Under the pieces are notes generated by a model. That model ran no database searches, had not been told where the DNA came from, and was given only the letters and a program-made list of their open reading frames with translations. A stretch of 64,000 bases of DNA from Pleurotus djamor (taxonomy: Eukaryota > Basidiomycota > Agaricomycetes > Agaricales > Pleurotaceae), in the NCBI GenBank assembly GCA_029747585.1, contig JAPEVF010000072.1, forward strand, positions 1-64,000. Reading direction: 5' to 3'. Below, one piece after another: positions 44,401 through 57,205 of this stretch; position 1 is the first letter of the stretch, and each line of letters opens with the position of its first letter. The translations under genes were made by a program, and so were the position numbers.

Positions 44401-46571
44401 ATGGCGACCAACAATAGTTGTTATATCGGGATAGACGTCGGGACGGGTTCAGCCCGTGCCTGCCTCGTCACTCAAGATGGCGAAACACTTGCTTCATCGA
44501 CACAAGATATCCAAACCTGGCGCGATCACGTCGATCATCGCATCTTCGAGCAGTCTACGACGGATATCTGGGCGAGTATATGCAAAGTCGTAAGGACCGT
44601 CATTACGAAATCTGGAGTCGCGCCGTCCTCCGTCAAGGGAATAGGCTTCGATGCGACGTGCTCTCTTGCCGTGACGGATGAACAGGGAGAGCCTGTGATT
44701 GTTACTAAAGGCGAATCACTGGGACAACATGGTGATCGGAACATTATCCTCTGGGCTGATCATCGAGCGGAGGCAGAGGCGGAGGAAATCAATCGTACAG
44801 GTTCCCGAGTCCTCGAGTATGTCGGCGGGACTATGAGTGTGCGTATGCCTATCCAATCCGTATTTCCCTATCCATCTAATGCTCTGTTTCTAGTTAGAAA
44901 TGGAGGTCCCCAAAGTCCTTTGGCTCAAGCATAACATGCCCGAGGGCTTGTTCTCTCGTTGCCAGTTCTTTGACCTCCCAGATTACCTCACGTACCGTGC
45001 AACCTCCCACCCTGCACGCTCCTGCTGCTCGTTGACGTGCAAATGCTCGTATATCCCCGGGGAAGGATGGCAAACGGACTTCTTCGAGAAAGTTGGGCTC
45101 GGCGAGTTGGCGGAGAGAGGGTATAGACAGGTGGGAGAAGCCATTGGCATGGGTATTTTGAACGCTGGTGTACCTGTTGGGAATGGTTTAACCAAGCAAG
45201 TCGCCGATGAATTCGGTTTGTTGGAGGGCACCCCCGTTGGTAGTGGCTTAATTGATGCGTACGTCCCGGTCTCTCTATACATTCCTCTATCAAATGCTAA
45301 TACACGGATTCTTCTATGTAGATACGCAGGCTGGATGGGTACCGTCGGGACTCGTTACACCGTAGATGGAAAATTGGAGGATCTCCCCTCCATCGAAGAA
45401 TCAAAGCATCGACTCGCAGCTGTTGCGGGCACGAGCACTTGTCATTTGGTTCAAAGCCCTGATGGGGTATTCGTCCCAGGAATATGGGGGCCCTACAAAG
45501 ATGCTGTTTTCCGTGGTTGGTGGATGAATGAGGGCGGGCAGTCTTCAACCGGGCAGGTCGGTACTATGTTTGTTGCTTCGATCTTAAGCGACTAAAAATT
45601 ACCCCCAGCTTATAGATTTTATCCTTACTACGCATCCTGCGTATGCGAAGCTTGTTGAAACAGCACAGCAAGAGAACACAGATGTCCATTCTGGTAAGTT
45701 TACGACCGTTCTTACCTCGAGTTGCCCATGGTTTCTGAACGTGTGTAGTTTTGAAGTCGTTACTTGAAGAACTACTCGTTGAAGCCAAGGTCGATAGCTT
45801 CGTAGAGCTGACCAAGGACTTGCATTATTACCCCGATTTCCATGGTCAGAGGCCTACATACCGGATTGATTAATTCACAGCGCTGACTACTTGCGCCCGT
45901 TGTAGGAAATAGGTCACCCATTGCGGATCCCCGGATGCGAGGGTCTATCGTTGGACTAGATTTGGTGCGTTCCCTTCGACATTACGGTTGTACCGGGTCA
46001 CTCAACGTCCATGGTCATTTTAGGGAACATCCCTTCATGACCTTGCACGCAAGTACCATGCAACGCTAACTGCAATCGCTCTCCAAACGCGGCACATCAT
46101 CTCAACCCTTAACAAGGAAGGACACACCATCACATCTATCTACATGAGTGGTTCCCAGGCACGCAATCTGGAATTGATGCAGATGTTCGCAGACGTTTGC
46201 GGGATGGCCGTGATTCTTCCTCAAGATTGTGGGGGAGCAGTGGTTCTGGGGGCAGCTATGCTAGGGAGAGTTGCGGCCGAAGCTATGGAGAGCATGCACG
46301 ATGGAAAAGCGGAAATCGGAGAGAAGGAACAACAGGAGTTGCTATGGAAGATCATGGTGAGGAATCAGGATGCTCAAGCACATGCCTCGAATGGGAAGGG
46401 AGCTGATCGAATCGGTATGTTTAGGTGGAAATGACGCCTCCTGGCACCAGGATATTACCTTCTGCGAGCGCGAGGATCCAGAAATTGTTGGATGCCAAGT
46501 ACAAGATATTTCTCGAATCGATCGATATCCAGAAACGATGGCGGCAGGAGGTAGCGGAGGCCTTGGCATAG
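44401..46571 (+). CDS. FGGY-family carbohydrate (pentulose) kinase
   Basis: Exons 44401-44838, 44894-45258, 45322-45556, 45609-45693, 45749-45844, 45906-45964, 46024-46356, 46425-46571; about 582 residues, normal for the family. N-terminal actin-like ATPase fold: YIGIDVGTGSARACLVTQDG, then GIGFDATCSLAV and NIILWADHRA. The middle has DAYAGWMGTVGTR and AAVAGTSTCHL. C-terminal domain: NRSPIADPRMRGSIVGLDLG and YMSGSQARNLELMQMFADVC, then LPQDCGGAVVLGAAMLG. Closest in layout to the D-ribulokinase / YDR109C-type branch of FGGY kinases, which phosphorylate D-ribulose or related sugars in the cytosol. Substrate cannot be fixed from motifs. The final exon (VEMTPPGTRILPSASARIQK) fits the family C-terminal helix. 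Confidence 0.9.
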
Positions 46572-47573
46572 TGCACACCGCTTATTTTACGCTCGCCACC
46601 GGAGGTTGTCATTTCATTCCCCAGGCCTGCTGACATTGACCCATGCCTGCGAAATGACAAATGTATTTTCCGGTATCTGAATGGTGATGGTGCATACTAA
46701 AGGGCGAAGAGCAAACATGTTCACACGAGTGGTTAATGGGGTGTCCGAGGGCTACATAGTTGGAAGGAAGCTTCGAGTATGTACGTCTACATAGAATAAG
46801 CTACGCACTTCTTCCATAGATTTAGCGAGAAGGGGATAGGCTCGCTGAACAGCATGGGTACGCAGCTGGGCCAAAAGGCATGTTGCAACGCAGCATGCCG
46901 GAACGGTCCAGATGATGATGCTATAAATCTGAATCACGTCCAGTTAACCATGCACGATAAAAGGGCGCAAGGAACGGATTGATTGAGGGCCTAAATTTCC
47001 CTGCCCTCTTCTTTCTTCCCCTTTCTCTCTTGACGTATTTGCTCTGCGGTTGTGGTTCCGGACATTCGGTAATGGGCGATAACGACGGTGTGATACAGGC
47101 GATGAGAAACGGGGCATGCATTGTATCAGGATGAGATCAGAAGGGCCTGGAGAGGTGTGGGAGGTGCCGTATAACAGGATCAGCATGTTCAGTCAGGAAG
47201 GGGAGGGTGGAAGGTTTATATTTGAGACACGGGATCGGCTGGGTGCGGTATATAAAGGGTGCGGTGTGGGTGGATCCATTCCAGGCGGGCAGAAAATGCG
47301 GGCTCTCTCTCTCAGGTGTTTCTTTGGGGCCATGACGGACGACGAGGGAAGGGCCGTCGCCGCTGTCTGGCATGACGAGGAGGGTGCTGGTGAATTAAGA
47401 CTCCGCGGGTGATTTGGTCTCACGGTCGTTGCTAGACGCGCCCTTGCGTTGTCAACACCTTGGACCACACTGCCTGTCGCAACGAGCTCGGGTGTGTAGT
47501 GCACGGGAAGGACGTCTCACAGCTGGTGGTCACTGTCAAGCACGACGACGGCGACGACGACGCAACTGCAGGA
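46572..47573. other. 1-kb intergenic region
   Basis: No convincing gene. A TATA-like GGTATATAAAGG lies near 47247-47258, about 320 bp before the next ATG, so the following gene may have a long 5' leader or an untranslated intron. Confidence 0.45.
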
Positions 47574-50500
47574 ATGATACACCTTGATCGTGAGCCGCAG
47601 CGTCTGCGTTTCCTTTATTCCTTGGCCTCTCATTATTGCGTTCCCAGATCACAAAATTCTGCCTGCTTGGGATAGCATTCCGCCTGATGACGACAGCGCA
47701 AACTTCGACCCAGACGCTTTCTTATCTGATTCCCCTAAACCTGCCAGCACTTTCTCCGCAGACAATCAGAACCCGCCGTCAACAATAGCCGTGACAAAGC
47801 AGGACGCTGAAGATCCAGCCGTCGTGTCACTCTCTCCTCCGACTCAGCCGCCGCCGCCTCAATCTCAGCCCAAATCAGACCCAAATCAATCATCGCCTTC
47901 AGCCCAAGACAGCTCCCCGCTCTCCCAAATTCCGGACCCTGCAAGCCCACAGACACACACGGGCGACACAAGTCCCCCCACGCCCCCAGCAGCATCCGCT
48001 CACCAGTCCACCGACGCAGACAGCGCACAACGACCACGAGCCAACTCAATAGCGCTCAAGACTGGGCTGGAACCATCATCATCAAGACAGTCCACCCCCC
48101 TCAGCGAGCCTCCAGATCAGGAGGACGATGCTGACCCTTCAACGGGCAACTTGAAGGAAGGCATGACGGAAGAGTCTGCGGGTGCCGAGGCGAATGACTC
48201 GAACGATGCGAACACCTCAAAACAACATGCGCTCAACGGCGGCGGCGACTCAGCAAGCGAGTCCAATCCCTCGTCGTGGAATAACGGTTCGACATTCAAG
48301 ACCCCCGCCGTGCCACAAAACGACCTGAACACAGTCATTCCTTCGCCCGTGCCGCCCAGCCCAGCGTCGTCCACGTCTCAGCCCAACGATTCCAAGGTCG
48401 TCACTGTGCTGGAACTCAACGCTGAGCTTCTCAAGTAGGTATTCACGTTGTATATGCGCTCGTTTGGTCTTGAACACGTTTGGCAGAGTATTCATGGAAT
48501 TTCAAACCCGCGGTGTCCAGATGAACAGCGACCCCGTAGCTTCACAGTGCGTCTGTCAAAAGAAATCCTCATCAAAAACTGCTAATAAACCCTATGTAAC
48601 AGGTACTATGCTCGTCTTCAATCGAATCTAGCGTGGCTTGCAGGCGCAGCAGATCAAAGTCGCCAAGGAGTGAGTATATATGCTTTTTAGCTCTGAGCTT
48701 CCATTGACCAAGCTGTGCCTCAGAACGCCAGTGCCATCTCCCTGCCAATGATGGATCCTCCCGCTTCCGTGGACTTCACCTCGACAGACCGAATTCGCCA
48801 ACTCTACTCCACCCTGCCCTCTANTTTTGCAAAAGAAATGGCACGACGCCAGCAGGCCGTCCTTTCCTCTGTCAACGCCGCCACCGCTCCCGTCCCCAGA
48901 ACGCCAACCCCCAGTGTTCCTGGCACCCCATTAATAAACAACCTCAAGCGCGAGCGTCCTCATGACTCGCCCATACCTAACGAATATCCGAACATCAAGC
49001 GACGAGATACTGGCGATAGTAAACCTCCTCTCGACACCATCATTCCTCAGTCACCAGCCTCAAATTTCATCCCGAACACACCCAATCTTGTCAACGGCGC
49101 CACACCCCAAATCCTGACCACAAGCAGTCTCAATGCAGCCAATGGAAACACGGGTATGATGCCACAAGGTGCTGGCATTCCGGCTTCAACAACACCATCA
49201 TTTACTGGGCCCATGGGCACTAACGTCGTTAACACGGCGGAAGCTCAGTTAGCTGCAAGCAATCGGGAACGTCTTCGACAGGCACAAATACGGCAAGCTC
49301 AACAACTTCAGATGCAGCAGCAGCGACAGATGTCTCCCTCCTCCGCGTCTAATATGCCTGGAAACCACCAACTGACCGGCCAGCAAATGCCGACTCCTGG
49401 GATGAACGCTGGCGCCACCAACCCTTCCTCATCATCGTCCGCCATGGGTAACGTGAATGCTGGGGCCATGGGAGTGACTTCGAATTTCACCGTCCTCCCT
49501 GCGCAGACCGTCAACACTTTGAACTCTGGTTATCAACAGTTGTATCAAATTCTGCATACACCCAACCATCCGTTTGTCAATTTCATGCTGCGAACTGTGC
49601 CAGGATTTGTCGGTCTCCCTATTCAGGCCCAGCTACAGAAGATGATGGTCACACAGGTGAGTTTTGACCTCGTATCATGTGATCAGACAGATATCTTACG
49701 AACTCATCAGACTACGATGCAACAGCAAAGGATGTCAAATATGGGCGGAAACGGAAGCATGTCACCTACGGCGTCCGTCGGTGGTGGTCAGCAATTTCCC
49801 ATGTCGAACCAGAACATGAGCCCGGTCTCCCCTGTCTCTCAATCTCCTTCAATGCCCTCTGGCGGCCAAGGATTCTCGATGGGCAATAATATGTCCCCGA
49901 CTGGGATGGATTCGCGGATGCAAATGTCTTCGCAGGGAATGACTCAACAGCAGCGACAGCAGTTGTATCTCTTGCAGCAGCAGGGTCGGGCGAACGGCAA
50001 TACCGCTGGAAATAACCCTCAAGCTATGATGTATTTCCAGCAGCAGCAACAGCAGGAACGGTTGCGTCAAATGAATCAGCAGCCCCAAGCAAATTCGCCC
50101 ACAATAGCGTCGCCCTCGAACATGCCTGACCTCTCCGCTCTCCAATCGAACGCTGGGATCCCTGGAATAGCGAGGAGCGCACGCTCGCCTTCTGACAACG
50201 CTCCGTCACCCATGACGCCCCGTGTTGCTACTCGAGGTCCTAGTATGGGTCAGGAGGATTACCAGAGGATGCTCATGGCCCAGCACGCTCAGGCGAACAG
50301 GGCAATATCAACACAGAGTCCAGCAAGCTTCAACCAAGGATCGATGCAGAACTGGTCACAGAATCCGATGCAGCTCCAACAAGGTCTCGGGAACGGAGGT
50401 TTCGGCGGGCCTCAGCAGCAGCAACAAAATTGGCAACAACAACAACACCAAGGCGGTAACGCAGGATATCCATTCGCTTCCACGCCCTCTGGTGATCTTC

Positions 50501-50613
50501 CGCAGACGCCACGACATATGTCGTCTACACCTGCGCCCCAAAATTCTGTTGACCAGTCCGCTGGTGGCATGGTTGGGTCGAATGAGTTTGACCTCCTTAA
50601 TTGGCCACAATAG
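47574..50613 (+). CDS. Gln-rich SS18/SSXT-like protein (921 aa)
   Basis: Exons 47574-47589, 47648-48434, 48487-48546, 48603-48669, 48724-49656, 49711-50613; 921 residues. After an acidic Ser/Pro-rich N-terminus (MIHLDHHKILPAWDSIPPDD) comes VTVLELNAELLK, VFMEFQTRGVQ, DPVASQYYARLQSNLAWLAG and AADQSRQG at about 255-310. This matches the pattern of the SSXT domain of SS18 (L-N-x-x-L-(4)-M-E-x-Q-x-(R/K)-G ... Y-x-x-R-L-x-x-N-L-x-x-L-A-x-x-A-D). SS18 is a subunit of SWI/SNF-type chromatin remodellers, and the Met/Gln/Ser/Pro-rich remainder (QQQQNWQQQQHQGG; end NEFDLLNWPQ) fits a co-activator. The N at 48824 lies in coding sequence but must be a real base to keep frame. Domain call is moderate. Confidence 0.72.
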
Positions 50614-51309
50614 GACTGATTTCTTATGACCGTAGACCCTTTCTTCTCATATGGACGCTGGGCGCCGAGTTTGATACCTGTACATGCCCATCCCTCGCCC
50701 TCGCCTCCTTCACCATTTGTATCGCATCTACCACCTGCTCTCACGTCTTCCAGCTGCTTTTTGGGTTTATGACCTTTTATTCGTTATTCTACACCTCTCT
50801 CCCTCTCTCTTCCATACGTCTACAAGTACTAAATTAAGTTCTGCTGTGTGTTCTTTATCGTCCTCTTTGCTAGTACGTTGTGCTTGTACATTTTGCTACG
50901 GGAGGTCATAATTGTATGTATAATTTTATGATATTAAGCATTTATCGAAATGATTAAGTACTAAGCGGGCAGTTAGTAGTGGCGTGAGAAGCTTTAGGCA
51001 TTTTTGGAAGGCACAAACAAAGGCAATCTGTGTATACTCATCCAATCCACCGAAATCTCGACGCACAAACCTCAAGACACGCCAAACGGTGAGTATATGT
51101 CCCTATTACTGCCAGTTTCGACGATGAATCGCCAACGTACGGCTGCTATGGAGCTGTGGAGAGAAAGATGAGGCGTAGAATGGTGGATTTTGGATGGATG
51201 GACACTTGGGCATCCGGATGGAGTGGAAGGGATTCTGTGCATACGGCGATGGTTGGACTTGGACTTTGGACGCTGATGGACTCTTCTTCTCGTTTTTCCA
51301 GATCAAACA
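50614..51309. other. intergenic / uL2 upstream region
   Basis: No coding exon seen; may hold a 5' untranslated exon of the uL2 gene (GTGAGTATATG near 51089 looks like a donor). Confidence 0.4.
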
Positions 51310-52295
51310 ATGGGTCGGGTTATTAGGGCACAGAGGAGATCGCATGCCATCGTTCGTATTCGTTCGTCTGGCGAGGCTTGCTTTGATTTCTGACGAAGAC
51401 CGCGTTTTGCAGTTCAAGGCACACACCCACCACAACAAGGCCCCTGCTCAACTTCGCCCTCTCGACTTTGCTGAACGCAACGGCTACGTTCGGGGGATTG
51501 TCAAGGAGATCATCCACGATGCTGGACGGTTCGTATTCTGGTCTGCGATATCGGTGTCGCTTGTATTGACATGCGTGGTAGTGGTGCTCCCCTCGCCCGC
51601 GTAGTCTTCCGCGACCCCTACCGCTACAAACTTCGCAAGGAAACCTTCATCGCTACCGAAGGTCTCCACACTGGTGCCTTTGTCTACTGTGGAAAGAAGG
51701 CTCAACTCGTTGTCGGAAATGTCCTCCCTGTTGGCCAATGCCCTGAGGGTACCATTGTCTGCAACGTCGAGGAGAAGACTGGGGACCGTGGTGCGCTCGC
51801 CAGGACATCTGGAAATTACGCTACGATCATCGGCCACTCACCGGAAGATGGCAAGACGAGAATTCGTTTGCCTAGCGGTGCTAAGAAGACCGTTGCCAGC
51901 GCTGCCCGTGCCACCATTGGTATCGTTGCTGGAGGTGGAAGAATTGACAAGCCTTTGTTGAAGGCTGGTCGTGCCTTCCACAAATTCAAGGCCAAGCGTT
52001 ACAAGTGCGTTTCTATGTANTTTTTTTCCGCTGTGTTCTGAATGTACGTGTGTAGCTGGCCCCGTACTCGTGGTGTTGCTATGAATCCCGTCGACCATCC
52101 TCATGGTGGTGGTAACCATCAACACATTGGAAAGGCCTCCACCATCGCCCGCTCAGCCGTTCCTGGACAGAAAGTTGGTCTCATTGCTGCTCGCCGGGTA
52201 CGTATCAATCTCTCCTGTTCTCTGTTGGAAATTCAGCTTACACCTTCAATTAGACTGGTCTCCTCCGTGGTACCGTCAAAGTCAAGGAGGTTTAG
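51310..52295 (+). CDS. RPL2: ribosomal protein uL2 (60S L2/L8)
   Basis: Exons 51310-51351, 51413-51528, 51582-52004, 52056-52197, 52254-52295; 254 residues, the expected length. Starts [20 protein letters not shown]. Core motifs: [98 protein letters not shown], and the highly conserved [20 protein letters not shown] loop next to the peptidyl-transferase centre. Ends [11 protein letters not shown]. The N at 52020 lies in an intron. Confidence 0.96.
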
Positions 52296-52607
52296 ATACA
52301 GTTGCTTGCTATTGTACCATTGCTTCTCGTATTCTGTGCAACCCTCTTTGCTGCCTCTATATCGCACGACAAAACATATTATCCATGTATGGTATACATG
52401 TTCATGTTCACTCACATATGCGCAATATGAACCACATGATACAACTCTGCGCGGCATTGATGTTGTGAGATTTCGGCTTGACGGTCGCGCTTCGCGAACT
52501 CGGTGTTCCATCATGATGAGCAGGAACCATGTACCATGTAACACAATGTGATCACGCTGAGGCCGCTTTTGGGCGTCATCCTCTCTCTGACAGCAACGTA
52601 AAGTTCC
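52296..52607. other. intergenic between uL2 and SH3 gene
   Basis: 312 bp; no gene seen. Confidence 0.45.
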
Positions 52608-53719
52608 ATGGTGTTTTCTAACCTTGGTGCTCACGAGAAAGACGCCTTCTTCACGCTACTTGACGAGTGAGCATTTTTGCATCCGTTAACTCAGGGTGAT
52701 GCCCTTGTAATCACCAAGCAAACCTGGATCTAGCTCATCTCCCCCTTTCACACCAGATACTTCGCCTCGCGACCTGAACTCTTCGCCAAACTCGCTGGAA
52801 GCGATGGTCCTAGCGAGGCTGCAACCCAGGAAGCCACTAGCAGAATAGTGACGGCAGGTTTGAGGAACGTGCCGAAATCCAGTCCATATCACAGTGCCGT
52901 CAGTCGTCTTTCGGTGTGATCTCTGTTGTTCTGGTACGACCGATACATCTAGGCTACAAACCCTCACGTCAGCTCTGCTATCGGCAAGGTTGCTGCTGCA
53001 TCGTTGGCCTTCAATAATCGATCCCAACCTCAAGATGACTCGCAATCAGGGAGTAAGAATCCACCTCCTGCACCCCCAAGACGTAGTCCAGACCCAGGAG
53101 CACCAGCACCGAAGTCGTCCGTTTCATCGACTCTAGTGTCCGTTCGGGTGAGCTTTACTATCGTATCTCCCCCATTTAACCGCGACGTTGATAATTATCC
53201 GTCTTAGAAATTTGGATCTGATGTAGACACTTCTTCTGCGAAGAATATGTTCAACTCGCTGCGAGGTTCAACGGCTAATAAATCAGTCGTGCACCCCCAG
53301 CCAGAGGCACCAGCAGCGTTTGGAGCTAAGAAGAATAATTTTGGACCCCCACCTGTGCGTCGCGTTGCAGCAGATAATGCTAGTGCCTCCCCACCTCCGC
53401 CTCCACCCCCGCCTCCCACCAGGCGTCCTGAGCCGGAAGACGATGGAGAATGGGCAGAGGTCATATACGATTACAATGGCGACGTTAGTGGATGCCTACA
53501 TTGTTGTCATCCTAACTAAGAATTCGTTCTAGGACCCAGGAGATCTCGACATACAAGCCAATCAAAGGGTGAAGATCATCGAGCGCACCTCTGACGATTG
53601 GTACGTGTCTACCAGATTCTTCAACTTAGCACCTTTTCATTGAACATGAACGCAGGTGGACTGGAGAACTGAATGGTAAACGTGGGCTATTCCCAGCCTC
53701 CTACGTTAAAGCATTGTGA
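52608..53719 (+). CDS. SH3-domain protein, Lsb1/Pin3-like
   Basis: Several exons from MVFSNLGAHEKDAFFTLLDE (52608-52666) to the stop at 53717-53719. After the N-terminal helix: YFASRPELFAKLAGSDGPSE, then VSSAIGKVAAASLAFNNR, a Pro-rich stretch (PPPAPPRRSPDPGAPAP), AKNMFNSLRGS and a polyproline run (PPPPPPPPPTRRPEPEDD). The C-terminus is an SH3 domain: EWAEVIYDYNGD, DPGDLDIQANQRVKIIERTS, WWTGELNGKRGLFPASYVKA. The ALYDY-like motif, the Trp pair and the P-A-S-Y end are all present. Such proteins bind Las17/WASP and act in actin patch assembly at endocytic sites; the partner here is inferred. Converges on the coiled-coil gene with only 116 bp between stops. Confidence 0.85.
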
Positions 53720-53835
53720 ATTTGTGATATCCGTAAAACCAAATGGTATCATGGCAAGACATAAAAATATGGTCGACCGGAATATAAGGATAGGTAGTCC
53801 CATATATAAAGATACCCAAAGATGCAGAGCAGGCG

Positions 53836-56800
53836 CTACGAACGGAGATGGTTTCGAAGTAAAGCGTCCTCATCGCGTAAGCTACCGACTTCGAAAGCAT
53901 CTGTAGGGATCTGCCAGGCGGGTGGGATGCTCCTGTTACGAGACGCCTTGGAGGATTGTTGTAATGCTGGAGTGCGCATTGGAGGACTGGACGACGCAGT
54001 CATAACGCTGGGTTCCGGGCTAGTATCAAGGGAAAGGATGCCACTTCCAATCGAGGGTATTCTGAAGCGACTGAAGGCCGAGAAAACAGAGGGTAACTGT
54101 TGTTGTGGGGGAGGAATTGTTTGAGCCGTAGTGGGCGATCCAGGATCTTCTTGGTGAGTGGAAAATGTTGAATGAATGGACGAATCAGAGAGACCTCTGC
54201 GCCGGAGAGTCCTTCCCACCAGTGGAGGGACAACATCGGCTCGCTCTTCTTCACTTATATCTACATCTGCCTCATTGATTTGGGCAGAAGGAATGTCGAT
54301 GACCGCATCAACATCCCTAGAGAAACGGCTGACTCCTTGCTTTCCAAAACGCCGTCCCAGCGTCGCGTCCAGATTCAGGTTGAGAGTCGAAGCACGTTTG
54401 GGGACATTTGGGATGATCACCCATGGGTCGGCATTCGGCTTCGGCGCTCCAGCGAAGATCGACATGGCACTGGAAGAGGGCTGCGCGGCACTGGCCGAAG
54501 GAACACCTTGATCCGCTTTGATTGTGCCATGAGCAGAAAAGGTATTCGTGACAGATCTTCCGAGACCAGAGCCTGAAAACTCGACATTGACGGTCGTTGT
54601 AGAGGCGGAGAGGGCTGGTCGTAGTTTAGGAATAATTCGTGGACCAGGCCTGTTAATTCCTGCACCGCGAGTGAGGGAGGTGCCTCGTCGGAGTGTACCT
54701 TGCTCCCCTGTTGCAGAAAGGGGAGAACTAAATAACTTCGAAAGTGGTGCTATCCATCCACCGATCGCTGGACTTGCCCCGATATTCAGCTTTCCCTTTT
54801 CCGCTTCTTCGGCCACGGTTGGATTCAACGCGAGTTCGCTAACCTTAGCGGCCACCGATGGATCCAGTATGATATCATTCAAGGTAATTCGCAAGGTTCC
54901 AAGTTCGGCGAACACATCCTTGAATAGTTTGAACAGGCCGCGTAAGTCTTTACGAGTGCAAATGGACGTAGCCTTCTCATCCTCTAACAAAGGCCGGAAC
55001 TGGAAGCGAAGGTTGCTCATGTCGTTGATTATGTTGCCCACAGTGCTTTTGGACAGATGTCCGACATCAGCACCTTTCAGATGTTGACGCTTCAAGCGGT
55101 TCGTCAAAGTCAGAGCGTCAGCCTGCGACATTCTGACCAAGAGTGCGGTTATTCGTTCCACAAACACAGTTATGTGACCCCCTTGAGACTCTGACACTGA
55201 GGAGGACTCCGAACGCATGTCATTTGGGGAAGAGGGAGGGAGGAATGGCGAAGGGGATAGAAGTCCATGCCAGCCATCCGTCTGGATTGCTCGATCCCGG
55301 GTCAAGTCCTTATGAATCAGAGTGTCGTCCGTATTCAAGTCAAAGCTAAGTTGTGAGGCGGGGTAGCAAGGGCGGGGTTGATTGACGGAACGGGTGTCGG
55401 AGGAGGCGAACGAATCAGTCGGTGACAAGGGGCGAGTAAGCAAATCTGGTGTGGGTAATTGCTAGGGTAACATGAGGCGATGCGCAACCAAGCGGTCCGG
55501 TCCTACTTACATATGGCCGGCGAAAAGTTCGTTCTAAGCTGGAGGGCCGTCTCTGGAGTTCACATGACCATTTGAGCGTTGCATAACTTACGGAAACGAC
55601 CAAAACATACCGTGTCAGTGACCAAAGCTGATGGCACGCTGTTCGAGAAGTGGGTGCTTCCAGAGAACCCAGCTCCTTGGATGTAGATTAGGAATAGAGG
55701 GCGGTGAGCTCGGAGAAAGGACGTACCACTGCCTGAAGACATTTGATTGGCCCGTTGTTCGTCCAGTTCTTCCTGCATATTCTGTATATCCTGGCGCGCA
55801 TTGACAAGCAAAGATTGCAACTCTGCATTATCTCGCTTGAGAGAGTCATTGTCGTCGATCAATTCGCCCAAGACTTTCAAGAGCTCAGCCTNCTCAACCA
55901 TAGCCGCTTGGCCAAGCTGTCGAAAAGAATTAGAGAAAGGAAAAGCACGAAGAAAGGATCGCACCGATTCTTGCAATGATACGATGCGTGTTCGAGCCTC
56001 CTGCAAAAGTGCCTTGGACGACTCGAGGCGGTATGTGCGCCGCAGCTCCAAATCCTGCTGCAGATGTTTGACTTCTCGTTGAAGCTTGGCTAAATGCGGG
56101 GTAAACATGCGAAGCAACCTGGACAAGACTGTGGACACTTACCCATCCTCTGCTTCAATGCAGCGATCCGGGTTTCAGCCAGACGAGCGCGTTGAGCCTC
56201 GCTGTCTCGTTCTTGTTGCATATCATCCCGCTCTTTCATGGCCGCAGAAAGACGACTATCCCAGCCCAATGAACGGGCATTTTGGGCAGTGAGACGAGTG
56301 ATGGTACTCCGAGCTTCTTCTAGCTCCTGCTGTGCAGTCTTTGTTGACAATTCTGCGACTTCAGCATTGACCAAAGCCTGATTGAGCCGTTTCTCTAGAG
56401 CCGCCTTCTCGCGGCGAAGTTCGTCAACTTCCGAGGCTATAGGATCGAGGATACTGCTTGAAGAGTCTCCGAGCTTATGGCAGCTCTGCTAACGTGTAAA
56501 CATAAATAAGGCCGGTTGGGAGCTTCGGCCTACCTCGTGTTGTCTGACGTAGGAATCATGTTTCTGCAGTAGGGCCTGACCAACCTCTGAAACCTTGGTC
56601 AAAGAACGAGTGAGAGCACATCAATCTTGTGAGAGACTCACCAGCACTGAGAATCAAACGGTTCTCTAATGCAGACCTGAAACCACTCCAAGACTTTATG
56701 TTGCGGCAATCGTCCCTCCCACAGCAACAAGTCGATAGATATTCGGGAGAAGGAAGGCGCGAATAGTTTGTGAGAGCTACAGTGAGCTCATCAATAGTAT

Positions 56801-56855
56801 TGGTTGCGTGAGGCGTAGAATTGGATAGTATGTCGGTAGGCTGACGGTCGAACAT
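53836..56855 (-). CDS. large coiled-coil protein, unrecognised
   Basis: Multi-exon minus-strand gene, from MFDRQPTDILSNSTPHATNT (ATG at 56855) to NHLRS-stop at 53836. After a short N-terminus come long heptad-type coiled coils: VDELRREKAALEKRLNQALV, TAQQELEEARSTITRLTAQN, KLQREVKHLQQDLELRR, LGELIDDNDSLKRDNAELQS, QDIQNMQEELDEQRANQMS. A helical middle follows (HITVFVERITALLVRMSQAD, ICTRKDLRGLFKLFKDVFAE), and the last 250 residues are Ser/Pro-rich and disordered. Looks like a scaffold, perhaps at the cytoskeleton or a spindle structure, but no family recognised. An N at 55892 is in coding sequence and in frame. Exons around 55440-55740 are uncertain. Confidence 0.7.
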
Positions 56856-57205
56856 GTTGACGGATGGGAACAAAGGGAGGGAGTGGTACCAAAGGCCTTG
56901 TGCCAACCACCGTGAGGCTGGCTGGACTCAGTTCAGAGTGGCAAGAGATAAAATGAATGAACCGATTTAGCGTTACAGTATGTCAAACCACAATAAAGTA
57001 AAATACAAATGATCTATTGAAAACATGTAATGATGAAGTGCTGAACGAAGCAATCCCTTTAGTTGATGTATCGTACCAGTAGAAGACTATGCGGGGGAGG
57101 CTAAACGATTATCTGGGTGTAGTCAAGCAGAGAGATGTGTCAGAAAGGGAAGAAAATAAAAATAGGATAGCAGTCACAGCGAGACTAGATATGCACAGAC
57201 TGGAT
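56856..57205. other. intergenic between coiled-coil gene and RasGAP gene
   Basis: 350 bp, AT-rich; promoter of the minus-strand coiled-coil gene and 3' region of the RasGAP gene. Nothing else seen. Confidence 0.45.

Noticed and set aside
47116..47412. 98-codon frame before the SS18-like gene
   Set aside because: Gly/Arg-rich, no motif, overlaps a TATA-like element; likely leader or intergenic DNA.
53822..55349. Plus-strand frames opposite the coiled-coil gene (up to 179 codons)
   Set aside because: Shadow frames of the minus-strand 535-codon exon.
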